A stretch of DNA of 12,967 nt, taken from contig LWDI01000057.1 of NCBI GenBank assembly GCA_002083475.1, forward strand, positions 1 to 12,967, written 5' to 3'. The translations under genes were made by a program, and so were the position numbers. The notes below the pieces were generated by a model. The model was not told the origin of the DNA and made no database searches. It was given only the letters and a program-made list of their open reading frames with translations. This document shows, piece after piece, positions 6,387 through 12,967 of this stretch; positions within the stretch are counted from its first letter, which is position 1, and each line of letters starts with the position of its first letter. This DNA comes from Proteobacteria bacterium SG_bin5 (GTDB taxonomy: Bacteria; Pseudomonadota; Alphaproteobacteria; Sphingomonadales; Sphingomonadaceae).

Positions 6387-6451
6387 CGTCACCCCGGCGA
6401 AAGCCGGGGTCTCCCCGATCCATCGAGACCCCGGCGTTCACCGGGGGGACG
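6387..6451. repeat. REP-like inverted pair between mrcA and prfB
   Basis: Two 26-base arms (6387-6412 and 6426-6451) are inverted repeats matching at 23 of 26 positions, with a 13-base spacer. Each arm also folds alone: ACCCCGGC-GAAA-GCCGGGGT (6391-6410) has a perfect 8-bp stem and GAAA tetraloop, and CCCCGG/CCGGGG (6429-6434, 6441-6446) a 6-bp stem. The outer ends read CGTC and GACG, as in the other REP-like copies in this window. In an mrcA-prfB transcript it would sit in the intercistronic gap and could modulate stability or termination. Confidence 0.75.
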
Positions 6452-6476
6452 AGAAGCGGGATATGTGTGCCAGGCG

Positions 6477-9008
6477 CTAGTAGATTCCGCCCTCTCTTTG
6501 CAAGAAATCGCTGTCGCGCGGGCGGTCGCGCTTGGCGGCTTCGGCGCGCTGCTGCGCCTCGGCGGCCTGGCGCGCGCGTTCGGCGGGGGTCGGCGGCGCG
6601 GCGCGGGCGGTGGCGCGGCGCGCCTCGCTTTCGGGCTTGAAGACTTCCCAGATCACCGCCGCCTTGGGATCGGCCGAGGGCCAACCGCCGAACACCGGCT
6701 TGCCCGAGGCGCGATCGATCCGCACGAACCGGGCGCCGGCCGGCGCGCGGAAGGGGAGCGCCGGCAGCCCCGCGAACGCTTTCTGCGCGAATGCCTTGTA
6801 GATCGGCGCGGCGAGCGTGCCACCTTGCGCATAGCCGCCCAGGCTGCGCGGCTGATCATAGCCGATATAGAGCCCGCCGACGATTTGCGGGGTGCCGCCG
6901 ATGAACCACACATCGGTCGGCCCGCTCGACGTGCCGGTCTTGCCCATGATCGGTCGGTCGAGATCCCGCAGCACGGTCGCGGTGCCGCGCTGGATCACGC
7001 CTTCGGTGATGTGGACCATCTGGAAGGCGGTGATCGGATCGATCACCTGGCGCTGGCGCACCACCGGGCGCGGCATCGGCTTGCCGTTCCAATCGGGCGC
7101 GTTGCAGCGATCGCACGGGCGCCAATTTTCGGGCCAAATCACCTTGCCATGGCGATCCTGGACGAAGTCGATCAGCGTCGAGGGATGGCCGCGCCCCTGG
7201 TTCGCCAAAATCGAAAAGGCGTTGACCATCCGCTGCACGGTCGTCTCGCCCGCGCCGAGCGCGATCGAGAGATAAGCGGGATATTTGCCGATCCCCATAC
7301 GGTCGATCACGCTCACCACCTTGTCCATGCCGATGGTGCTCGCCGCGCGCACCGTCATCAGATTGCGCGATTGCTCGATGCCCCAGCGCATCGTGTGCGG
7401 GCCGGAGCCTTGGCCGCCGCCGAAATTGCGGAAGCATTTATTGCCCAGCCGCGCGCCCTGATAAACGCAGAACGGCCCGTCGACGATGATCGAGGCGGGC
7501 GTCATCCCGTTTTCGAGCGCGGCCGAATAGACGATCGGCTTGATCGTCGAGCCCGGCTGACGCAGCGCCTGGGTCGCGCGGTTGAAGCTATCGATCCGCG
7601 AATCGAACCCGCCCTGCATCGCGAGCACGCGGCCCGTTTGCGGTTCCTCGACGATGAAGCCGCCCGAGATACGCGGCACCGATCGCAGCGCGAAGCCGCT
7701 CCCCTCGGGGGCGACCGCGATGATGTCGCCGGGCTCGAGCTTGGCGAAGGCGGTCCCGCCCTCGCCGCGCGGGGGCATTTGCGCGGCCCAGCGCGGCAGC
7801 GTGCCGGTCTTGCCGTCGGCGAAGCCGAGTTCGACCGCGCTCGCGCCCACCGAAATCACGATGGCCGCGCGCCAATCGCTATAATCGAGCCCGATATTGG
7901 TGTTGAGCAGCGCCTGCTGCCAATTGTCGCCCTCGATCGCGACCGACTTGAGCGGCCCCGACCAACCGCGCCCGCGATCATAGCGCAGCAACCCCTCGCG
8001 CAGCGCGTCCTGCGCATATTGCTGGAGCCTGGCATCATAAGAGGTGCGCACCCACAGCCCACCCGAATAGACGCTGAAGGGGCCGTCGCGCTCGCTTTCG
8101 CCGAATTTGTCGATCAGCTGGCGGCGCACTTCCTCGACGAAATAGCCGCCGACGCGCTCGAAACGCGGGGTGCGCCGCCGCACCGCGCCGATCGGCTCGT
8201 CGCGCGCCGCGTCATACTGCGCCTGGGTGATGAAGCCGTTCTCGAGCATCTCGCGCAGCACATAGCCGCGCCGATCGAGCGCGCGCGCGCTGTTGCGGAA
8301 GGGATCGAACAGCGCCGGCCCCTTGGGCAGGATCGCGAGATAAGCGAGCTGGCCCAGCGTCAGCTCGTTCAATTCCTTGTCGAAATAGGCATGCGCCGCC
8401 GCCGCGACGCCGAACGCGTTGCGCCCGAGCGGGATTTGGTTGAGGTAAAGCTCGAGGATTTGCTTCTTGGTGAGCGCATCCTCGATGCGATAGGCGAGGA
8501 TCGCCTCGCGGATTTTGCGCGTCGGCGAATATTCGTTGCCGATCAGCAGGTTCTTGGCGACCTGCTGGGTGATGGTCGAGCCGCCCTTGGCGCGCCGCCC
8601 GGTGCCGAGCTTGCTGACGTAATCGAACACCGCGCCGAAAGTGCCCGGGTAATCGACCCCGTGATGTTCGAAGAAAGTCTTGTCCTCGGCCGCGAGGAAC
8701 GCGCGGATCAACAGCGGCGGGAATTCGTCATAAGCGAGTTCCACGCGGCGCTCGCGCGCGTAGCTGTGGATCGGGGTGCCGTCGATCGCGCGGACGTTGG
8801 TGGGGAGCGGCGGCTCATAGGTGCGCAATTTGTCGACCGACGGCAGATCGCGCGCGAAGAGCAGCCAAACGAGCGCATAGCCGATCGTCGCGAGCAAGCC
8901 GATCACGACCAGCAGCTTCACCCACCACCGCCGCCAAACCCCCGCGGCCCAATCGCGCAGGCGGGACTCGCGGTGCAGGCGGAAATTCACAGTATCCGCA
9001 TCAGCCAT
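6477..9008 (-). CDS. mrcA: Penicillin-binding protein 1A, bifunctional transglycosylase/transpeptidase
   Basis: Class A PBP that polymerises lipid II into glycan strands and cross-links the peptides, anchored in the inner membrane with its catalytic domains in the periplasm. It has 843 residues, normal for the family. A cytoplasmic N-terminus (1-29) precedes one membrane helix (about 30-51). The GT51 transglycosylase has AAEDKTFFEHHGVD (E108 catalytic), KGGSTITQQVAKNLL and RKIREAILAYRIE. An OB-like insert follows. The transpeptidase has S487-T-I-K490 (QPGSTIKP), S547-R-N549 and K690-T-G692 (GKTGTSS). The tail after residue 795 is Ala/Arg-rich and charged. Four periplasmic cysteines (C514, C525, and C632/C635 in PCDRCN) could form disulfides. 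ATG 9008 starts just before the basic, aromatic pre-membrane stretch; no good ribosome site is seen. It lies downstream of the amidase gene and upstream of prfB, a conserved alphaproteobacterial order. Confidence 0.97.
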   Translation of the reverse strand: MADADTVNFRLHRESRLRDWAAGVWRRWWVKLLVVIGLLATIGYALVWLLFARDLPSVDKLRTYEPPLPTNVRAIDGTPIHSYARERRVELAYDEFPPLLIRAFLAAEDKTFFEHHGVDYPGTFGAVFDYVSKLGTGRRAKGGSTITQQVAKNLLIGNEYSPTRKIREAILAYRIEDALTKKQILELYLNQIPLGRNAFGVAAAAHAYFDKELNELTLGQLAYLAILPKGPALFDPFRNSARALDRRGYVLREMLENGFITQAQYDAARDEPIGAVRRRTPRFERVGGYFVEEVRRQLIDKFGESERDGPFSVYSGGLWVRTSYDARLQQYAQDALREGLLRYDRGRGWSGPLKSVAIEGDNWQQALLNTNIGLDYSDWRAAIVISVGASAVELGFADGKTGTLPRWAAQMPPRGEGGTAFAKLEPGDIIAVAPEGSGFALRSVPRISGGFIVEEPQTGRVLAMQGGFDSRIDSFNRATQALRQPGSTIKPIVYSAALENGMTPASIIVDGPFCVYQGARLGNKCFRNFGGGQGSGPHTMRWGIEQSRNLMTVRAASTIGMDKVVSVIDRMGIGKYPAYLSIALGAGETTVQRMVNAFSILANQGRGHPSTLIDFVQDRHGKVIWPENWRPCDRCNAPDWNGKPMPRPVVRQRQVIDPITAFQMVHITEGVIQRGTATVLRDLDRPIMGKTGTSSGPTDVWFIGGTPQIVGGLYIGYDQPRSLGGYAQGGTLAAPIYKAFAQKAFAGLPALPFRAPAGARFVRIDRASGKPVFGGWPSADPKAAVIWEVFKPESEARRATARAAPPTPAERARQAAEAQQRAEAAKRDRPRDSDFLQREGGIY

Positions 9009-9132
9009 GGGGCGCGTCTAGGCGAATTTGGCCCATTCTGCCAGCGCGGGGCGCGCGGTTTGTCGCATGGCGGCGCGCTTCGCCCGTGACGGCGCGCGTC
9101 TTCGGGCGGGGCGCGCGGCGGCGAGGCTTTTT

Positions 9133-9267
9133 GGTTCGCGCGGAGACGCGGAGGCGCGGAGCGGATGCCGAGCGGCTGCACCGCGCCGAAGGCGCCTCGA
9201 TTGCGACGGTGCAAAGCGCTGCGCGCGGCCAACGCCCCCTCCGCGTCTCCGCGTCTCCGCGTGAACC
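9133..9267. repeat. Inverted-repeat element with 29-bp arms (MITE-like or long palindromic repeat)
   Basis: The left arm 9133-9161 starts GGTTCGCGCGGAGACG; the right arm 9239-9267 is its reverse complement at 27 of 29 positions. Inside each arm the heptamer CGCGGAG recurs (three times on the left). The 77-base core has its own GCGCC/GGCGC mini-hairpin near 9184-9196 and no ORF of note. Most of the right arm's outer end is repeated, with 16 of 17 bases matching, at 4365-4381, so the sequence is dispersed. It may be a non-autonomous mobile element or a structural repeat. No target-site duplication is obvious. Confidence 0.75.
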
Positions 9268-9309
9268 CCTTGGCAGTCGATCGGAAGAGCTACCCTCGAT
9301 GATCGGGAG

Positions 9310-9329
9310 GCCCCGGCCTGCGCCGGGGC
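9310..9329. repeat. REP-like hairpin after the amidase gene, possible terminator
   Basis: GCCCCGGC-CTGC-GCCGGGGC makes a perfect 8-bp stem and 4-base loop, followed by GACG as in the other REP-like units. It lies 20 bases beyond the amidase stop on the minus strand and could stop or stabilise that transcript. No T-run follows on the minus strand. Confidence 0.55.
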
Positions 9330-9348
9330 GACGCCCTACTTTGACGAT

Positions 9349-10605
9349 TTAGCGCGTCGCCAACCGCCGGGCGAAGTGGATGTCGACCGCGCGGCGCACG
9401 GCTTGCGCGATCGCCGCTTGCCCCCGCGGCGAGCCGATGAAGGCCGCGTCGCTCGGGTTCGAGATATAGCCCGTCTCGAACAGGATCGAGGGCATGTCGG
9501 GCGCCTTCAGCACCATCAGCGAGGCCATGCGGTGGAAATTGGGCTTGACCGGGATCAGCGGCTTGGCCTCGCGCCCCAGCAGCCGAGCGAAAGCGGCGGA
9601 CTGGTTCATCGTCTCGCGCTGGGTCAGGTCGATCAGCAGCGAGGAAATATCCGCCTCGGTGCTCGCCAGATTGACGCCCTGGATGATGTCGGCCTTGTTC
9701 TCGCGCGCCGCCAGCCGCGCGGCTTCCTTGTCGGAGGCGATTTCGGACAAGGTGTAGACCGTCGCCCCGCTCGCCTGGCCGGCGCCGGCGCTGTCGCAGT
9801 GGATCGAGATGAACAAATCGGCGCGCAGCCGGCGGGCGATGCCGAACCGGTCCTGCAGTGCGATGAAGCGGTCGTCCTCGCGGGTGAGCGCGACGCGCAC
9901 CCGGCCCGAGGCGAGCAAGGCGTCGCGGATCGCCTTGGCGATGGCGAGCGTCACGTCCTTTTCGCGCAAACCCGTCTCGGCGCCGATCGCGCCGGGATCG
10001 ACCCCGCCATGCCCCGCGTCGATCACGACCAGCGGCCGGCTCTCGTCCTCGCCATAGATGCGCGGCAAGGGGCCGGGCGCGCGGCGCGCGGGCGGCACCG
10101 GCACGGTGACCGCATAATCGGCGCGCACCACCCCGGCGCCATAGCGGAACGGCGGCAGGAAGCGCAGCCGCCCGTCGGCCGCCGCGCGCGCGAAGGCGGC
10201 GTCGTCGACCGTGCGCAGCGCGAGCGTCAGCGTCCGGCCATCCTCGCCGAAGCTGCCTTCGGTGACGATCGCGGGCTGCGCGAGATCGAGCACGATGCGC
10301 GCGCCCGCGCCGTTCCGGGCCTGGCGGATGCGCGCGACCGGGCCGTCGCTCGCCGCGTGCGCCGGGCCGGGGGCGGCGCCCGCGACGTCGATCGCGATCC
10401 GCCGTGGGTCGGCGAGCAGCAAGGCCGATACGGCGGCGACGCGCGTATCGAAGCGCAAGGTGACGTGATCGGGCGCGACCTCGACGGCTTCGACGCTCGC
10501 CGCCCAGCCGGGCGCGCCGCCCAGGATCAACGCGACAAGAGCCAGAAGCAATGACACGCGTCGCTTCTGCCGCGCCGGCTGCCCGCCGGTCCAGCGAAAA
10601 GGCAT
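9349..10605 (-). CDS. amiC: N-acetylmuramoyl-L-alanine amidase (AMIN + Amidase_3, AmiC-like)
   Basis: A periplasmic zinc amidase that cuts the bond between MurNAc and the stem peptide, used to split septal peptidoglycan during daughter-cell separation. It has 418 residues. Residues 13-36 form a signal peptide (KRRVSLLLALVALILGG, likely cut after GWA). The AMIN domain (about 37-135) should target it to the septum or envelope. Amidase_3 (about 191-413) has zinc and catalytic residues H199 (VVIDAGHGG), E215 (REKDV), H269 (ISIHCDS) and E377 (ILFETGYISN). The segment from about 297 to 365 fits the helix that inhibits AmiB/AmiC-type enzymes until an EnvC/NlpD-like LytM activator binds. ATG 10605 is chosen for the signal peptide; a small GGGG-AAA-CCCC hairpin sits immediately upstream. 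It is first gene of the amidase-mrcA-prfB block and divergent from rne. Confidence 0.94.
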   Translation of the reverse strand: MPFRWTGGQPARQKRRVSLLLALVALILGGAPGWAASVEAVEVAPDHVTLRFDTRVAAVSALLLADPRRIAIDVAGAAPGPAHAASDGPVARIRQARNGAGARIVLDLAQPAIVTEGSFGEDGRTLTLALRTVDDAAFARAAADGRLRFLPPFRYGAGVVRADYAVTVPVPPARRAPGPLPRIYGEDESRPLVVIDAGHGGVDPGAIGAETGLREKDVTLAIAKAIRDALLASGRVRVALTREDDRFIALQDRFGIARRLRADLFISIHCDSAGAGQASGATVYTLSEIASDKEAARLAARENKADIIQGVNLASTEADISSLLIDLTQRETMNQSAAFARLLGREAKPLIPVKPNFHRMASLMVLKAPDMPSILFETGYISNPSDAAFIGSPRGQAAIAQAVRRAVDIHFARRLATR

Positions 10606-10661
10606 GAAGGGGGTTTCCCCGATTGATTACTTCCCTGCCGCGCCGGCTTAGCGGCGGGCGC

Positions 10662-10690
10662 GATAAATCGTCGCTAAACGATCGGGTTAA
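10662..10690 (-). promoter_or_regulatory. Weak housekeeping-type promoter candidate for the amidase gene
   Basis: On the minus strand TTAACC (10690-10685) and TTTATC (10667-10662) are separated by 17 bases, 57 bases or more upstream of the amidase ATG. They match the sigma-70 consensus at about 4 of 6 and 3 of 6 positions. The spacing is right and this is the most AT-rich stretch of the gap, but the match is poor. Confidence 0.25.
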
Positions 10691-10699
10691 CAGGCTGTT

Positions 10700-10737
10700 C
10701 GGCATGATCTTGCCGGGCGCGCGGCAAGATCATGCCG
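10700..10737. promoter_or_regulatory. Perfect 16-bp hairpin in the amidase/rne gap
   Basis: CGGCATGATCTTGCCG (10700-10715) pairs perfectly with CGGCAAGATCATGCCG (10722-10737) across the 6-base loop GGCGCG. It belongs to two divergent upstream regions rather than a gene end, so a simple terminator is unlikely unless a small RNA or early attenuator ends here. It could be a leader structure of rne, or a protein-binding palindrome in the DNA. Confidence 0.6.
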
Positions 10738-11077
10738 GTTGCATCGATCATCGAATGAGTGCTACGCCCCGCTATAGCGCCACGCGCTTTGCGCGTGGCC
10801 CCGAACATCGCCGCGCGCGGGGCCAGCCATGGCCCGGTGACAAGCGCGGCACAGTATCAGGTCGATGCGCGCATGAAGGCTTTTTCCCGCTCCGCTGTCC
10901 GCCCGGCTCGCGCCGGCGGCGTCGCGAGCGCGTTCCGGGCGCTTCGCCCGGTGGCCGAGCGCGCGCCCCGCCGCTTGATCCCCCTCGCGTCGCTGCGCGG
11001 TGAGCCCGGTTCGGGTCCGCGCGCGGCGCCAACTGATCGCGCGCCGCCGCACGGCCGGCGCGCCCGGAGACACTTTG

Positions 11078-12967
11078 ATGACCACCAAAATGCTGATCGA
11101 CGCACGGCACCGGGAAGAAACCCGCGTCGCCGTCGTCAAGGGAAACCGAATCGAGGAATTTGATTTCGAATCGGCCGAGCGCAAGCAACTCAAGGGCAAT
11201 ATCTATCTCGCCAAGGTAACCCGGGTCGAACCCTCGCTGCAGGCGGCCTTCGTCGATTATGGCGGCAACCGCCACGGCTTTTTGGCCTTTAGCGAAATCC
11301 ACCCCGATTATTATCAGATCCCCAAGGAAGATCGCGACGCGCTGCTGCGCGAGGAAGCCGAGCACGCCGCCGAGGAAGCGGCGCTGCGCGAAAACGATGA
11401 CGACGACGATGCCGACACCGGCGAAGGCGATGATCTCGGCGACGACGAACCGCGCGACGAAGACGGCGGCGAGGGCGATGACGGCGCCCCGCGGCGCGCC
11501 AAGCGCGGCGGTGGCGGATCGGACGACGCGGTGGAGGCGCTGCGCCAGCGCCGCATGAACCTGCGCCGTCGCTACAAGATTCAAGACGTGATCCGCCGCC
11601 GCCAGATTCTGCTGGTGCAAGTGGTGAAGGAAGAACGCGGCAACAAGGGCGCGGCGCTCACCACTTATCTGTCGCTCGCTGGGCGTTATTGCGTGCTGAT
11701 GCCCAATACCGCGCATGGCGGCGGGATCAGCCGCAAGATTCCGAACGCGGCCGATCGCAAGCGGCTGAAATCGATCATGGCGGATCTGAAGTTGCCGCCC
11801 TCGATGGGCTGTATCGTCCGCACCGCCGGCCTCCAGCGCACCAAGACCGAGATCAAGCGCGACTTCGATTATTTGGCGCGGCTGTGGGACGAGATTCGCG
11901 ACAAGACGCTGCAAAGCTCGGCCCCCGCGCTCGTCTATGGCGATAGCGACCTCATCAAGCGCGCGATTCGCGACATCTATAATCGCGACATCGACGAGGT
12001 GATCGTCGAAGGCGCCGAGGGCTTCCGCCACGCCAAGGATTTCATGAAGCTGCTGATGCCCAGCCACGCGCGGCGGGTGAAACATTATGCCGATCCGGTG
12101 CCGCTCTTCCAGCGCCACCATGTCGAGGATCAACTGGCGGCGATGTATCACCCGGTCGTCCAGCTGAAATCGGGCGGCTATCTGGTGATCAACCCGACCG
12201 AGGCCTTGGTCTCGATCGACATCAACTCGGGGCGGGCGACGCGCGAGCATAATATCGAGCAGACCGCGACCCAGACCAATTTAGAAGCCGCCGAGGAAAT
12301 CGCGCGCCAATTGCGCCTGCGCGACATGGCGGGCCTGGTCGTGATCGACTTCATCGACATGGACAATGGCTCGAACGTCCGCAAGGTCGAGAAGGCCATG
12401 AAGGAGGCGCTGAAGAACGATCGCGCCCGCATCCAGGTCGGGCGGATTTCGTCCTTCGGCCTCATGGAAATGAGCCGCCAGCGGCTGCGCACCGGCGTGC
12501 TCGAGGCCTCGACCCGGCAATGCCCGCATTGCGAGGGCACCGGGCTGGTGCGCACCGCTTCGTCCGCCGGCCTTTCGGCGCTGCGGCTGCTCGAGGACGA
12601 AGCCGCGCGCGGGCGCGGCTCGCAATTGCTGCTGCGCGCGAGCCAGGAAGCGGCCTTTTATCTGCTCAACCGCAAGCGCGCCGAACTCGCCGAGATCGAG
12701 GCGCGCTATGGCGTGACGATCGAAGTCGCGCCCGATGGCGAGCGCGAGGGCGCGCGTATGTCGGTCGAGGCATCGGGGCCGCCGCCGGTTCATGCGCCGC
12801 GCTTCGACCCCGTGCTGGTCGAGCCCGAGGAGGACGAGCCCGAGAACGAGGCGTTCGACGAGGAAGAGGAAGAAGAAGCCGCCGAGCGCGAGCCCCGCGA
12901 GGCGCGCGAGCCGCGCGAGAGCGAGCGCGGCGACCGCGATGGCGCGCGGCGCAAGCGGCGGCGGCGG
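11078..12967 (+). CDS. rne: Ribonuclease E, N-terminal 630 residues (3' end beyond window)
   Basis: RNase E is the main endonuclease of mRNA decay and rRNA/tRNA processing, and the scaffold of the degradosome. The frame is open from ATG 11078 to the edge with no stop. GGAG at 11066-11069 lies 8 bases upstream. It begins MTTKMLIDARHREETRVAVV. The S1 RNA-binding domain (about 35-200) is split by an acidic insertion (about 87-160, with a run of five Asp at 107-111 and GRS-like basic residues after it). Catalytic D381 (SIDINSG) and D424 (VVIDFID) and the zinc-link C482-P-H-C485 are each offset by exactly 78 from E. coli D303, D346, C404 and C407, so the catalytic half is otherwise co-linear. After residue 590 the protein turns into alternating Glu- and Arg-rich sequence, the start of the disordered scaffold half. 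It is divergent from the amidase gene. Confidence 0.96.
   Translation, partial: MTTKMLIDARHREETRVAVVKGNRIEEFDFESAERKQLKGNIYLAKVTRVEPSLQAAFVDYGGNRHGFLAFSEIHPDYYQIPKEDRDALLREEAEHAAEEAALRENDDDDDADTGEGDDLGDDEPRDEDGGEGDDGAPRRAKRGGGGSDDAVEALRQRRMNLRRRYKIQDVIRRRQILLVQVVKEERGNKGAALTTYLSLAGRYCVLMPNTAHGGGISRKIPNAADRKRLKSIMADLKLPPSMGCIVRTAGLQRTKTEIKRDFDYLARLWDEIRDKTLQSSAPALVYGDSDLIKRAIRDIYNRDIDEVIVEGAEGFRHAKDFMKLLMPSHARRVKHYADPVPLFQRHHVEDQLAAMYHPVVQLKSGGYLVINPTEALVSIDINSGRATREHNIEQTATQTNLEAAEEIARQLRLRDMAGLVVIDFIDMDNGSNVRKVEKAMKEALKNDRARIQVGRISSFGLMEMSRQRLRTGVLEASTRQCPHCEGTGLVRTASSAGLSALRLLEDEAARGRGSQLLLRASQEAAFYLLNRKRAELAEIEARYGVTIEVAPDGEREGARMSVEASGPPPVHAPRFDPVLVEPEEDEPENEAFDEEEEEEAAEREPREAREPRESERGDRDGARRKRRRR

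Larger units (their letters stand above)
9009..9348. other. Non-coding interval of 340 bases between amidase gene and mrcA
   Basis: No credible gene is seen. The interval contains a 135-bp inverted-repeat element (9133-9267) and a REP-like hairpin (9310-9329) near the amidase stop. The remaining 120 or so bases next to mrcA (9009-9132) are very GC-rich and may hold an mrcA promoter or leader, but I found no convincing promoter. Confidence 0.65.
10606..11077. other. Divergent amidase/rne gap of 472 bases, hairpin-rich; probable rne leader
   Basis: No credible gene. From left to right it holds a weak amidase promoter candidate (10662-10690), a 16-bp perfect hairpin (10700-10737), a 9-bp hairpin GCCACGCGC-TTT-GCGCGTGGC (10779-10799), a 7-bp pairing GGCCCCG/CGGGGCC (10797-10803, 10818-10824) that competes with it, a 7-bp hairpin CCGGGCG-CTT-CGCCCGG (10935-10951), and the rne ribosome site GGAG (11066-11069). 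In E. coli RNase E controls its own mRNA through a long structured leader. A similar role is plausible here but unproven. The rne start of transcription cannot be placed; TATAGC at 10773 is the only -10-like box noted and lacks a matching -35. Confidence 0.6.

Noticed and set aside
6384..9089. Plus-strand open frame of 901 codons opposite mrcA
   Set aside because: It is the GC-rich antisense shadow of PBP1A, whose domains are all present on the minus strand. The plus translation is low-complexity, rich in Arg, Ala, Asp and His, with no recognisable domain.
10837..10860. GTGACA as a -35 box for rne
   Set aside because: The only AT-rich partner, TATCAG at 10855, is just 12 bases downstream. 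At 16-18 bases there is no -10-like sequence.
10759..11163. Plus-strand ORF of 134 codons before and overlapping rne
   Set aside because: It overlaps the rne start out of frame, runs across hairpins, and has Arg/Ala/Pro-rich composition typical of a non-coding GC-rich frame. A shorter version from ATG 10873 was also considered and has no clear ribosome site.
10772..12250. Minus-strand open frame of 492 codons opposite rne
   Set aside because: It is a shadow of rne. The plus-strand frame carries all RNase E catalytic and zinc residues at the right spacing.
1..12967. A new defence, secretion or biosynthetic system
   Set aside because: Every well-supported gene belongs to a known housekeeping or stress family. 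No cluster of unknown genes, transposase, reverse transcriptase, nuclease-helicase pair or assembly-line enzyme was found on either strand.

Overview
The window reads as a piece of a high-GC alphaproteobacterial chromosome, most likely a sphingomonad (Sphingomonas or a close relative). The grounds are the very GC-rich codon use, a RuvC-free housekeeping cluster rne / amidase / mrcA / prfB in the order common in alphaproteobacteria, an RNase E with an acidic insertion in its S1 domain, a bacterial topoisomerase IB, and a candidate EcfG-type general-stress promoter. No database search was possible, so the genus is an inference. I see no prophage, IS transposase, CRISPR array, toxin-antitoxin pair or defence locus.

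Left part (1-2860), accessory and stress genes. The 5' half of a tRNA-Arg(CCG) gene leaves the left edge on the minus strand, and the topoisomerase IB gene upstream of it ends inside the tRNA gene. Divergent from the topoisomerase run a DJ-1/PfpI (YhbO-like) gene and a VOC/glyoxalase-fold gene, probably co-transcribed. The divergent intergenic region holds two tandem GTTCCGGAAC palindromes; the second supplies a GGAAC-N17-CGTT match to the EcfG consensus, correctly spaced before the DJ-1 gene. A small winged-HTH regulator gene converges on the VOC gene across a hairpin.

Middle (2857-4517). A membrane-anchored or secreted PQQ-type sugar (sorbosone/glucose) dehydrogenase-like protein lies upstream of the HTH gene on the minus strand. 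Upstream of it is a 335-base non-coding stretch packed with inverted repeats, including a REP-like pair.

Right part (4518-12967), conserved housekeeping block. On the minus strand, in transcription order, are the amidase gene (AMIN + Amidase_3), mrcA (PBP1A), prfB (RF2, no programmed frameshift) and a methyltransferase-fold protein with a lipoprotein signal peptide. The last gene apparently starts at an ATT codon that overlaps the prfB stop. Intergenic gaps in this block carry a 135-bp inverted-repeat element (29-bp arms, 27/29 matching) and REP-like hairpins. Divergent from the amidase gene, after a 472-base hairpin-rich gap, is rne (RNase E). It is a long real gene that runs off the right edge with no stop codon in the window.

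Functionally the right block joins RNA decay (RNase E), peptidoglycan synthesis and splitting (PBP1A, amidase) and translation termination (RF2). I found no convincing evidence for a wholly new system. The most notable items are the candidate stress promoter, the ATT-start lipoprotein methyltransferase, the intergenic inverted-repeat element and the structured region before rne.
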